Source: Geotoga petraea
GTDB taxonomy: Bacteria; Thermotogota; Thermotogae; Petrotogales; Petrotogaceae
Assembly: GCF_900102615.1 (NCBI RefSeq)
Contig: NZ_FMYV01000001.1
Span: 124,913 to 188,912, forward strand
Length of the DNA: 64,000 bases
Direction: 5' to 3'
Below are positions 9,791 to 19,198 of the stretch, in pieces. Each line of letters begins with the position of its first letter. Within the stretch, counting starts at the first letter, position 1. The notes beneath the pieces were generated by a model. That model ran no database searches. It worked only from the letters and a program-made list of their open reading frames with translations, and was not told the DNA's origin. Made by a program: the position numbers and the translations under genes.

Positions 9791-12700
9791 ATGAAAAAAA
9801 CAGTATATTTAATATTAATAACATTAATATCTCTAGCATTAACAAGCTGTATGATGTTTAACGATACTCAACCTCCTGAATTCTACGAAAAACCTACAAT
9901 AGAAGGAAGCACTAGGGGGACTACTTTTTCTGATGCTGGGGATGAAATAATTATAAATTTTAAAGTTAGAGATAATCAAGCGATCAATTATATTCAACTT
10001 TATAAAAGTACTGATTTATCAAAGCCAATCCAAACAATATTAAACAATTTTCAAAAAAATAAATTTGAAGCAAATGGATTAAGAGTTAATCTGCCGTATG
10101 ATATTCAAAAATATAAATTGTACCTTGTGGCTGCTGATATCGAAGGTAATAAAGTAACTCAACAAATCGGTGAAAATCATTATTTTGATGTAAAAGATAG
10201 TAATTCTCCAATTTTAGAAGAGAGATTTGAAGTTGAAAAAATAACCGATGAACTATATAAGATGAAATTCTTCTTTGAAGAAATTGGAAGTGGAATTGAA
10301 AACTTTACGGTTAATTATAAAAATAAAAATGTTATAACTAAAAAGTATAATTCGGCTGATGATTTTGAGGACATTACAGATAATTATTATGTTATAGAAG
10401 AAAGTAACAGTTGGAAACAATCTGGGTATTTAGTGTTTTTTTCTAATCTTTCTATCGGTAATAATAATTTTAATGTGTTTGCGAAAGATAAATATGGGAA
10501 TACATCAGACAGCTATTTATTTACTGAAACAATTGAATCTGAAAACCCAGATTCTCAAATAACATTAGATATTAATTATCAAGAATTTTATATTATGGAT
10601 GAAAGAACTAATGAAACGGAAGAAATTAATTTTAAAATATCAGCTTCTGATGAAGATTCATATATATCTAAGTTAGAAATTATAGAAAATGGGAGAAAGA
10701 AAGAAGTTCCCGTAAACCCAGCTGTACCTAGTTATAACTATGAGTACACCATTGGTAGAAAGTCCTCAATACAAAATATAAATCTAAAAGTCATAGCTTA
10801 TAACACTAGCGATAATCAGGTGGAAAAAGATTTCACAATATCAGTTATTGAAGAAAAGAAACCGAATATTAGTTTAATTTTAGAAGAAATAGAAAAATCA
10901 GCTGGTTTTGTTCCTCCAAAAGATTTTATTATTGGAGACAATGTTTTCATAGAAAATGGAGATTCATTACATTTTTCATTAAAGGCGGAAGATCTTTTAG
11001 GATTAGATAACATAGTAATATATACAATAAAGGATTTTAATAAAGAGATAATTTACACTAGAGATTTTGTTGAAAATCCAAATCTTTATGAAGAAGATAT
11101 TCAGATAACTTTTGATAGCAAAGGCGTGTATAAAATCTATGTATCTGCGGTAAATAAAAATGATTTATCAACAACTTATCAGTATGACAAAAACATAGTA
11201 TACAGTGATGAGAATTATACAGTTGGAAATATAAAATTAAGAGCAAATTTTTATTATAACGGAAACGAAATCGATCAAGATATATTCTATAAATCTGTAG
11301 GTGGAGAAAAAACATTCACCGTCTCTGATAAAACAAATATCGAAATTGCTTCTGAAATAATTTCTAAGTATCAAAATATAAAGGCAGTATATTATCAATT
11401 AGATGCAACGGAGTTGCCTGCAGAGAATTATGATAGTAATTCTCTGGAATGGAGAAGTATAGATTACTACGAAGTTGATATAAATGAATCAACAAAATAC
11501 CAATTATCAATAAAAATAGTGGATACTTTTGGGAAAGAATATCTTTTGAGCGACAATTATTATGTTAAAGTTTTGAATACTCCTGAGGAAGCTTACGGAT
11601 CAGAAATTAACATTTTTGCGGATAACTATAATCCTGGAACAGGTGACGAAATAAATATTAGTTACAGCATAGACGATGATTTTGGTGTAGATAATTATAA
11701 AGTAGAACTATATGAAATTACAGAAGATGCATCTATTTTAATAGATGGGAACCCTTATATAAATAAAAAATTAGACGAGAGAAAAACTTATGACAATTCA
11801 AAGAATTGGACCCCATATAGAACATCAATATATAAATTCAAATTAACAGTTGAGAATATTTTGGGCGTAGTTAAAGAATACGAAACCAAAGAAATTGTTG
11901 TATCGGAACTGTATATAAATATTATTGAACCTTTACAAACTCAAATTACAAAAAGAAGATCAGATAGTTTAGTACCTTTTAAAGTAGACACTTCTGGAGG
12001 AGCAACTCTAAATGTTTATGTTGAAAATTTAGAGGGTAATAAGTATCAGATTATGAATAGATATATAGAAAACAATGAAAATATATTTACACGATACGAT
12101 TTCACTCTTAATCTTGGTATGGAGTATCCTGATTACTCTTCGGGGAATGGAATAGTATTTGATAAGCCAGGAGAATATAGATTATTCTTCCAAGCAAAAT
12201 ATTCTGACAAAATCAAAGAAATTCAAAAAACATTACTTATAAGAGATGATACAGATACTATACTCGAGTCGTTTGAAATAACACCTGATTTTACTGGTTC
12301 ATCTACTCCTACTGATAGCGAATTTGCTAGTTTAGAAAAAGGTGTTTATGAAGAATATGAATTTTCAAATAACAAATACTATATACCAGTGGATTATGAC
12401 GGAGCTAACAAAACTAGGGTAGATATAGAAATAAAATTAATTGATTACAATGTATTGGATGATGTAATAGTTGAGATCAATGGTAATTCATTTACATTTG
12501 AAGCACCAACAAACATAGAAAATATTACTAGTGGAGCAAATGAAGGTAAAAAGATATTTACTTATCAAATTGGTCTAGCGAAAGAAAACATTAACGTTGG
12601 AATAAATAACATTGTTTTTTGGGTTGAAAAAGAAATCTATGATGAACCAAAGAATATTCTTGAATTAGATTTGGTAGCTCTTGAGTGGGAATCTCCAAAC

Positions 12701-15046
12701 ATTAATGATTATGATTTTGACATATCAAATGTAAATATTTCCAAGGGACAAACTTCAAATAAATATTTTGTTTTAGGACAACATAGAGTTAATTTTAATG
12801 AGGTAGATTTTTCAGATAACTTTGGGATAGGAGCTTTTGATCTTAGACTTTTTGAAAGAGATGGAAATAATAATTTTATTGATCTAGATAAATCTCTTTA
12901 TGGAGTTATGAGAATTAGAAATGACCAAACTCAAAGTAAGCAAACTAATGTTTCCGAATCTGATCTTGAAACAGTTTTTGGGAGTAATGGCTTGAATCTT
13001 TCTAATTTCTCGTTTAATGAAAGCATAGGTTATTATAGATTAGAAGCAACTTTATACGATGAAACATATGTAATCGCTATGGAATCTGAAAAAGATGCAG
13101 TTAAAAATTATATAGAAAAATATAACAAAAAAACAGCACCAATTTATATATATTTAACAGAAAATGTTAAGGCAAAAAAGATTACTTTGTTACCAGGAGA
13201 TATTGATTATATTAGAGAAAAAACTTTTAATTATGATCTTGAAATTGAATTATCTGAGAGTTTAGATGTTGAAGAAGTAGTGGATATAGATTCAATTGAT
13301 GCTAAATTGATTGGTCCAAAAGAAATCCATTTGGATACAACTGCTTCATATGCTGGTGAGAATGTTTATAAAATAAAATCAATCATAGCCCAGAGTGAAT
13401 CAGTATATGATGGTTTATATTCACTAGTTATTAATTTTAAAACAAAGTATTCAGATAAATTAGAAGAAATAAAAAAATCTGTAATTATTAATTTAGACCA
13501 AAGTAGAAGTTTAGGGAGAATTCAGAGAAAATACATTAATGGAAAAGGAAATACCAGTTTTGAAATAGAAATCACAACTCTGTACCCAGAAAATTTAATA
13601 TATGATGTGGAGAACTATTACTTTGAATATAATGGAATTATTAAACAAGGAGTTTTGAATCCGAACAAGAAAACCGCTTCAGTCGATTTTTATGATGTTC
13701 CTAATGGAACTTATGAATTACAATTTCATCTGATTGACAAAATGGGTGAAGAATTAATAAGTACTCCAATCGAATTTGTTGTTGAAGAAAATCCTCCAAT
13801 AATAGAAAATATAATAACTGATACCAAAGATAGAAATAGAAATGTATTGGCTTTAAATACTGATGAGAAATTTACTGATAAAAACATAGCTATCAATGAT
13901 GATGTGAACCTTTATAAATCTATATTTACTTCTAATAATGATTTTATATCTATAAACGATAGATCAAGAGAACACATTGTAAATATCGCTTCTATGTTGA
14001 GTAATGTAGGAGATACAAATTCTTATACAAATGGAGCAAGTTTTTCTTTAAACTTAGATATTACAGACATTAACTCTAATGATACATATGAAAACATTAC
14101 AGTATATAGAGATATAACAGCGCCATCTACAGTTATAGATAATGGAATACCAAATCTAATTGTGGAAGATGATAAAAATATTGAATTGCTTGTGAATGAT
14201 AATGTTGCTACAAAAATTGCTGAATTAAGCATTTTGAATACTACAATTTTGGAAAGAACCATGGACCAAGCCGGCAATGATTTCGACATTCATGATTTTG
14301 AATATGAAATACCAAATTTACCAGCAATAGAAGGGGAATTTACATTAGAAGTTTTTGCAGAAGACTTAGCAGGTAATTCAACAACAATGCAACTACCAGA
14401 TAAAATTAGAATAGATAATCAAAAGCCTTCTATAGAAGATTTCAATGTTACTGACAATGCAAATTTAAATGGAGGAAAATATTATATTAATGATACTAAC
14501 AAGCACTTATTAGAATGGCAAGTATCCGACTTTACCATAGATGACTCTCAAGGTAAATTAAGTTTTTATGTAAATGGAACTTCAACTTTTGAAGCAACAA
14601 ATACTAATAGAAATTCTGGATTCCTTAACTTAAATAGCCTTGGGATTAATTCAGAGAATGAATATGAAATTTATATGATCGCTACAGATGAAGCAGGATT
14701 AACAGATGAATCCAATTCATATAAAATAGTATATGATAAGACTGTGCCTAATATAATTTCAGCTTCTGCTGATAGCACTCCTATAAGTGCTGGAAATTCT
14801 TATTCTCTTGGAGAAGAATTTGTAAATATAGAAGTTCAATTTGAGGATATAAATTTTGGAACCTATAATGTAACATATCAAGGTAATAATCAAAATGCTA
14901 CAGTCGATTTTAATCAACAAACTGGTATTGGTATTTTGAGAATTCAAAATTTAGAAATATTTAATACTCCTTATAATTTAGTTATCGAAATACTAGATTA
15001 TGCTGGAAATACTACTGGAACAGTAACTTACACACTAAAAAAATAA
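9791..15046 (+). CDS. Giant surface lipoprotein with Ig-like repeats (lipoprotein 3)
   Basis: The largest gene in the window, 1751 aa. The signal peptide ends in lipobox LTSC (Cys20). The N-terminal block matches lipoprotein 2, and an internal block matches as well (YYIPVDYDGANKTRVDIE here, YYIPITYDGQNQSQIDLQ there, followed by a VNGNSY/INGNSF phrase), so the genes are colinear paralogues. The last 350 or so residues contain at least three clearer Ig-like units, with openings TAPSTVID, NQKPSIEDFNV and DKTVPNIIS and endings DLAGNSTT, TDEAGLTD and DYAGNTTG. AGGAGG lies 6 bases before the ATG. A bidirectional terminator follows, ending the array. Exported, lipid-anchored, function unknown; adhesion or outer-sheath architecture is inference. 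Confidence 0.7.
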   Translation: MKKTVYLILITLISLALTSCMMFNDTQPPEFYEKPTIEGSTRGTTFSDAGDEIIINFKVRDNQAINYIQLYKSTDLSKPIQTILNNFQKNKFEANGLRVNLPYDIQKYKLYLVAADIEGNKVTQQIGENHYFDVKDSNSPILEERFEVEKITDELYKMKFFFEEIGSGIENFTVNYKNKNVITKKYNSADDFEDITDNYYVIEESNSWKQSGYLVFFSNLSIGNNNFNVFAKDKYGNTSDSYLFTETIESENPDSQITLDINYQEFYIMDERTNETEEINFKISASDEDSYISKLEIIENGRKKEVPVNPAVPSYNYEYTIGRKSSIQNINLKVIAYNTSDNQVEKDFTISVIEEKKPNISLILEEIEKSAGFVPPKDFIIGDNVFIENGDSLHFSLKAEDLLGLDNIVIYTIKDFNKEIIYTRDFVENPNLYEEDIQITFDSKGVYKIYVSAVNKNDLSTTYQYDKNIVYSDENYTVGNIKLRANFYYNGNEIDQDIFYKSVGGEKTFTVSDKTNIEIASEIISKYQNIKAVYYQLDATELPAENYDSNSLEWRSIDYYEVDINESTKYQLSIKIVDTFGKEYLLSDNYYVKVLNTPEEAYGSEINIFADNYNPGTGDEINISYSIDDDFGVDNYKVELYEITEDASILIDGNPYINKKLDERKTYDNSKNWTPYRTSIYKFKLTVENILGVVKEYETKEIVVSELYINIIEPLQTQITKRRSDSLVPFKVDTSGGATLNVYVENLEGNKYQIMNRYIENNENIFTRYDFTLNLGMEYPDYSSGNGIVFDKPGEYRLFFQAKYSDKIKEIQKTLLIRDDTDTILESFEITPDFTGSSTPTDSEFASLEKGVYEEYEFSNNKYYIPVDYDGANKTRVDIEIKLIDYNVLDDVIVEINGNSFTFEAPTNIENITSGANEGKKIFTYQIGLAKENINVGINNIVFWVEKEIYDEPKNILELDLVALEWESPNINDYDFDISNVNISKGQTSNKYFVLGQHRVNFNEVDFSDNFGIGAFDLRLFERDGNNNFIDLDKSLYGVMRIRNDQTQSKQTNVSESDLETVFGSNGLNLSNFSFNESIGYYRLEATLYDETYVIAMESEKDAVKNYIEKYNKKTAPIYIYLTENVKAKKITLLPGDIDYIREKTFNYDLEIELSESLDVEEVVDIDSIDAKLIGPKEIHLDTTASYAGENVYKIKSIIAQSESVYDGLYSLVINFKTKYSDKLEEIKKSVIINLDQSRSLGRIQRKYINGKGNTSFEIEITTLYPENLIYDVENYYFEYNGIIKQGVLNPNKKTASVDFYDVPNGTYELQFHLIDKMGEELISTPIEFVVEENPPIIENIITDTKDRNRNVLALNTDEKFTDKNIAINDDVNLYKSIFTSNNDFISINDRSREHIVNIASMLSNVGDTNSYTNGASFSLNLDITDINSNDTYENITVYRDITAPSTVIDNGIPNLIVEDDKNIELLVNDNVATKIAELSILNTTILERTMDQAGNDFDIHDFEYEIPNLPAIEGEFTLEVFAEDLAGNSTTMQLPDKIRIDNQKPSIEDFNVTDNANLNGGKYYINDTNKHLLEWQVSDFTIDDSQGKLSFYVNGTSTFEATNTNRNSGFLNLNSLGINSENEYEIYMIATDEAGLTDESNSYKIVYDKTVPNIISASADSTPISAGNSYSLGEEFVNIEVQFEDINFGTYNVTYQGNNQNATVDFNQQTGIGILRIQNLEIFNTPYNLVIEILDYAGNTTGTVTYTLKK
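11421..11446 (+). other. Intragenic perfect inverted repeat
   Basis: A 10-bp perfect stem (11421-11430 with 11437-11446) with a 6-base loop inside the third lipoprotein gene. It has no T-tract. Its role is unknown. Confidence 0.45.
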
Positions 15047-15064
15047 AAAATTTGTAAAATAAAA

Positions 15065-15092
15065 AAAGAGACGGATTTTAATCCGTCTCTTT
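15065..15092. terminator. Bidirectional terminator between lipoprotein 3 and ackA copy 2
   Basis: A 12-bp perfect stem (15065-15076 with 15081-15092) with a TTTA loop, flanked by A's on the left and T's on the right, between convergent genes. Confidence 0.85.
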
Positions 15093-15107
15093 CATTTATG
15101 AGTTTAA

Positions 15108-16322
15108 TTATTTTAATTCGTTAAGATTATTTTCAACGATTTCTTTTGTATCTCTTGCGATCATTAATTCTTCATTAGTAGGAACAACCATTAATTTTAC
15201 TTTGGAATCGTCAGTAGAAATAATTTTTTCTTTACCTTTAAAATCATTAACTTCTTTATCTATTTTAACTCCTAAATAGCCAAGATATCTTTCTGCAATT
15301 TCTTCTCTCATTATTGGAGAATTTTCTCCAACTCCTGCTGTAAATACAATTGCGTCTACACCATTCATTGCAGCTGCATAAGCACCAATATATTTAGCAA
15401 TTCTATATTCATATATATCAAATGCCATTCTTGATACTTTTTCTCCTTCAATTGCATTATCTTCAATATCTCTCATATCAGAATATTTTTTTGTAACTCC
15501 TAACATTCCAGATTTTTTGTTTAGGATATTTAGCATTTCTTTTGGAGTTATATTTTCTTCTTTGCAGATAAATTCAATTATCGCTGGATCCAAATCTCCA
15601 CTTCTTGTTCCCATTGCTAGTCCTTCTAAAGGAGTGAACCCCATTGAAGTATCAATTGATTTTCCATTTTTAACTGCAGCAACAGAAGCTCCATTTCCTA
15701 TATGACAAGTGATTATTTTTAAATCTTCAGGTTTTTTGCCTAATACTTCTGCAGTTCTTTTTGCAACATATCTATGAGAAGTACCGTGGAAACCATATCT
15801 TCTTACTTTATATTTTTCATAATATTCATATGGAATAGCGTATAAATAAGATGTTTGTGGCATTGTTTGATGGAATGAAGTGTCGAATACACCAACTTGC
15901 TCTGCATTAGGTAATAATTCCATAGAAGCTTTTATTCCCATTACATTTGCAGGGTTGTGTAAAGGAGCTAAGAAAGACATCAATTCAATAGTATCTAATA
16001 CTTCTTTGTTGATTCTAACAGAAGAAGCAAATCTTTCTCCACCATGAACAACTCTGTGACCTACAGCATCTATTTCTTCTAATGATTCTAGCACTCCGTG
16101 ATCTGAAGAAACTAATAAATCTAAAACCATTTTTAGACCTTTTTCATGGTCTGGAATGTTGTCTTCAATTATATTTTTTTCTCCATTAACTTTGTGTACA
16201 ATTCTAGAACCATCAATACCTATTCTTTCAACTAAACCTTTGGCTAAAACATTTTCATTATCCATGTTTAATAATTGGTATTTAATTGAAGAACTACCTG
16301 AGTTTATTACTAATACTTTCAT
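15108..16322 (-). CDS. ackA: Acetate kinase (copy 2)
   Basis: A second complete acetate kinase of 404 aa. It keeps the same landmarks as copy 1: NSGSSS (7-12), VGHRVVHGG (Arg90), FDTSFHQTMP (Asp147), GFHGTSHRY, GTRSGD and TNEELMIARDT. It differs from copy 1 in many surface positions and in the loop before SDMRDI (GMLGVTKKY here, GVYGLSDYVS there). AAGGAGG lies 7 bases before the ATG. It stands alone between terminator hairpins, with glyA upstream on the same strand. Both copies look functional, so the cell may use them for different acyl phosphates or conditions; the sequence does not show which is the main acetate kinase. Confidence 0.95.
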   Translation of the reverse strand: MKVLVINSGSSSIKYQLLNMDNENVLAKGLVERIGIDGSRIVHKVNGEKNIIEDNIPDHEKGLKMVLDLLVSSDHGVLESLEEIDAVGHRVVHGGERFASSVRINKEVLDTIELMSFLAPLHNPANVMGIKASMELLPNAEQVGVFDTSFHQTMPQTSYLYAIPYEYYEKYKVRRYGFHGTSHRYVAKRTAEVLGKKPEDLKIITCHIGNGASVAAVKNGKSIDTSMGFTPLEGLAMGTRSGDLDPAIIEFICKEENITPKEMLNILNKKSGMLGVTKKYSDMRDIEDNAIEGEKVSRMAFDIYEYRIAKYIGAYAAAMNGVDAIVFTAGVGENSPIMREEIAERYLGYLGVKIDKEVNDFKGKEKIISTDDSKVKLMVVPTNEELMIARDTKEIVENNLNELK

Positions 16323-16404
16323 TTCAAAACCTCCTTAAAATTTTTTCAATAAAGTTTATCATATTTTGTTTAACTTAATTTTACTTAATCGTTTATTAAT
16401 AAGA

Positions 16405-16429
16405 AAAAAGGGAGAAAATCTCCCTTTTT
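16405..16429. terminator. Terminator downstream of glyA
   Basis: An 11-bp stem (16405-16415 with 16419-16429, AAA loop) lies just after the glyA stop on the minus strand, with T-rich flanks on that strand. Confidence 0.75.
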
Positions 16430-16432
16430 AAA

Positions 16433-17713
16433 TTAATCTAATAATTCTTTATATAATGGAAATTTGTCAGATAATTCTTTAACTTCTTTAATTATTTCAT
16501 TTTTTATATTTTCATCAATTGTACCTTCATCATCTTTAACATTATTTGCAACTTTTACTATTAATTTAGCAATAATTCTCATTTCTTCTTCTTTCATTCC
16601 TCTTGTTGTTAATGCTGGAGTTCCAACTCTGATACCTGAAGTAACAAAAGGAGATCTTTTTTCTTTTGGAACAGTATTTTTATTAACTGTTATATGACAT
16701 TTTTCTAATCCTTTTTCTAAAGCTTTACCAGTAACTTCCATATCAGATAAATCTAATAATAACAAATGGGAATCAGTACCCCCAGAAACAATTTTCATTC
16801 CATTTTTTTCTAATTCATCTCCTAAGGTTTTTGCATTCATAACTACTTGTTTTTGATAAATTTCGAATTCAGGTTCTAAAGCTTCTTTAAAAGCTACAGC
16901 TTTTGCTGCAATTACATGTTCTAAAGGTCCACCTTGTATTCCTGGGAAGATAGCTTTGTTTACAGCTTTGTATATATCTTTATCATTAGTTAAAATCATA
17001 CCGCCTCTTGGACCTCTTAAAGTTTTGTGAGTTGTTGTTGTAACTACGTCAGCATAGTCCAAAGGGTTAGGATAAATGCCTGCAGCTACTAACCCAGCAA
17101 AATGAGCCATATCAACCATTAAATAAGCACCAATTTCATCAGCAATTTCTCTGAATTTTTTGAAGTCTATGATTCTTGCGTAAGCACTTCCGCCCGCAAC
17201 AATTATTTTTGGTTTGTGTTTATGAGCTACCTCTCTAACTTCATCATAATCTATTATTCCAGTATCTTCATTAACTCCGTAAGAAACAACGTTATATATG
17301 TTTCCTGAGAAATTAACTGGAGATCCGTGAGTCAAATGACCACCATGAGACAAAGACATTCCCATAAATGTATCTCCTGGTTGTAATAAAGCGAAATATA
17401 CTCCCATATTAGCTTGAGAACCGGAATGAGGTTGTACATTTGCATATTTGGCGTTGAATAATTCTTTTGCTCTATTTCTTGCTAAGATTTCACCTTTGTC
17501 TACAACTTGACATCCACCATAATATCTTCTTTTTGGATAACCTTCTGCATATTTATTTGTTAAAACACTACCCATAGTTTCCATAACTGCTATTGATGCA
17601 AAATTTTCTGACGCAATAAGTTCTAAACCAAATTCTTGTCTTTCTAATTCTTCTTGGATAATTTCATAAATTTCAGGATCGGAATTTTTTACATTTTCCC
17701 ACATGGTTTTCAC
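16433..17713 (-). CDS. glyA: Serine hydroxymethyltransferase
   Basis: A PLP enzyme that interconverts serine and glycine while charging tetrahydrofolate with a one-carbon unit. The 426-aa protein has the family N-terminus ([10 protein letters not shown] at 31-40), the PHSGSQAN loop, substrate-site DMAHFAGL (201-208) and the PLP lysine in [14 protein letters not shown] (Lys230). AAGGGGTG precedes the ATG. It is flanked by a terminator downstream and by the divergent aminotransferase gene upstream, so it is probably monocistronic. On the minus strand a TATAAT lies about 40 bases upstream of the gene, without a good -35. Confidence 0.95.
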   Translation of the reverse strand: MKTMWENVKNSDPEIYEIIQEELERQEFGLELIASENFASIAVMETMGSVLTNKYAEGYPKRRYYGGCQVVDKGEILARNRAKELFNAKYANVQPHSGSQANMGVYFALLQPGDTFMGMSLSHGGHLTHGSPVNFSGNIYNVVSYGVNEDTGIIDYDEVREVAHKHKPKIIVAGGSAYARIIDFKKFREIADEIGAYLMVDMAHFAGLVAAGIYPNPLDYADVVTTTTHKTLRGPRGGMILTNDKDIYKAVNKAIFPGIQGGPLEHVIAAKAVAFKEALEPEFEIYQKQVVMNAKTLGDELEKNGMKIVSGGTDSHLLLLDLSDMEVTGKALEKGLEKCHITVNKNTVPKEKRSPFVTSGIRVGTPALTTRGMKEEEMRIIAKLIVKVANNVKDDEGTIDENIKNEIIKEVKELSDKFPLYKELLD

Positions 17714-17952
17714 CCCTTCTTATTTAATATAGATTATTCATTATTATTATAAACCAAAGGTTAAAAAAATAAAACTACTGAATTAATGTGAATATGAAAT
17801 CTCTTTCATGAAATTTTTTTCATATCGGGTTTATTTAACCATAATCCTATTTAATTCCCCGTATATAATCTACATGGCTTTTGTGATTTAATGTAAATTT
17901 GACTATAATAAATATAGTAGGGAAAAAATATTCATAAGGAGGTAATTCTATA

Positions 17953-19188
17953 ATGAATTATGAATCAAAATTATCATGTGTGGCTCGTGGAATTAAATCA
18001 AGTATTATCAGAGAACTATTAAAGGTAGCAAATGACCCTGGTATGATCAGTTTTGGAGGAGGAGTACCTGATCCAGATACTTTTCCAAGACATAAAATGG
18101 CAGAAATTGCAAAAGATATCATTGAGAACGAATATAAATTTGTTCTACAATATGGCACAACAGAAGGCGATCAAGAATTAATGCAAGGATACATCGATTT
18201 ATTGAAAAAATACGAAAATATCGATTGGTTAAACTATGACAATATGGTTATAACTGTTGGTTCTCAACAAGCATTATACCTTATTGGTATAACCCTTTTA
18301 GATGAGGAATCATATTGTGCCGTAAGTAGACCTATTTATCTTGGTGCTGCGAGTGCATTTGTTCAAAGAAATCCTCATTTTATAAACGTGCCGTTATTAA
18401 AAGATGGTATAGACCTTGACTATTTGGAAAACGAATTAGAAAAACTTAAAAAAGAAGGAAACATAGACAAATTTAAATTTACATACGTTGTGTCTAATTT
18501 TCATAACCCTGCTGGAGTATCAATGGGCTTAGAAAAAAGGAAAAAATTGGTTGAGTTGGCAAAAAAATATGACTTTTTAATTATTGAGGATGACCCTTAC
18601 GGTGCATTGAGATTTGAAGGAGAAAAGGTTGATACAATTTATTCACTAGCTCCAGATAGAACTATTCTTTTGAACACTTTTTCGAAAGTGTTATCACCTG
18701 GTTTAAGACTGGGGGTTGTAATAGGTCCAAAAGAAATAGTTAGAAGAGTTACTATGGTTAAACAAGCAGCTGATTTGGCAACACCATCTTTAACACAAAG
18801 ATTGGCGGCTAAATTTATAAACGAAAACGATCTAATGGAAGAAATCAAACCAACAATAAAACTTTACCGAGAAAAGAAAGATTCCATGATGAAAGCTATG
18901 AAAAAGCATCTTGGAGATATCAAAGGAATAGACTGGACATATCCTGAAGGTGGATTGTTTACCTGGGTAACCCTTCCAAAAGAATTTGATACTATGGAAA
19001 TGTTTGAAATAGCAAAAAAAGAAAAAGTTTTATACATACCGGGTGTAGCTTTCTATGTTGACGAACCAGATAAAAATACTATGAGAATATCTTTCTGCTT
19101 ACCAACTCATGAAGAAATCGATGAAGGAATGAAGAGATTGAGAAACTCCATAAATAAATATGCTGAACAAAAAGGAATTGAATTATAG
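17953..19188 (+). CDS. PLP-dependent aminotransferase, class I fold type (MocR/LysN-like)
   Basis: A 411-aa fold-type I aminotransferase in the cytoplasm. Visible features are the substrate-domain opening SFGGGVPDPDTFP (33-45), SNFHNPAGVS (Asn185), IIEDDPYG (Asp213, binds the pyridine nitrogen) and the Schiff-base lysine in NTFSKVLSPG (Lys245). The family includes 2-aminoadipate, kynurenine and branched-chain or aromatic aminotransferases. It leads the operon that decarboxylates 2-oxoacids and makes acyl phosphates, so it probably supplies 2-oxoacids from amino acids; that is inferred from context. AAGGAGG lies 9 bases before the ATG. The next gene starts 10 bases after its stop. Confidence 0.88.
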   Translation: MNYESKLSCVARGIKSSIIRELLKVANDPGMISFGGGVPDPDTFPRHKMAEIAKDIIENEYKFVLQYGTTEGDQELMQGYIDLLKKYENIDWLNYDNMVITVGSQQALYLIGITLLDEESYCAVSRPIYLGAASAFVQRNPHFINVPLLKDGIDLDYLENELEKLKKEGNIDKFKFTYVVSNFHNPAGVSMGLEKRKKLVELAKKYDFLIIEDDPYGALRFEGEKVDTIYSLAPDRTILLNTFSKVLSPGLRLGVVIGPKEIVRRVTMVKQAADLATPSLTQRLAAKFINENDLMEEIKPTIKLYREKKDSMMKAMKKHLGDIKGIDWTYPEGGLFTWVTLPKEFDTMEMFEIAKKEKVLYIPGVAFYVDEPDKNTMRISFCLPTHEEIDEGMKRLRNSINKYAEQKGIEL

Positions 19189-19198
19189 GAGGTCAACA

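Noticed and set aside
17714..17952. Riboswitch or T-box before the aminotransferase operon
   Set aside because: The 239-base spacer is AT-rich with only loose repeats around ATGAAAT and no conserved riboswitch core or terminator/antiterminator pair.
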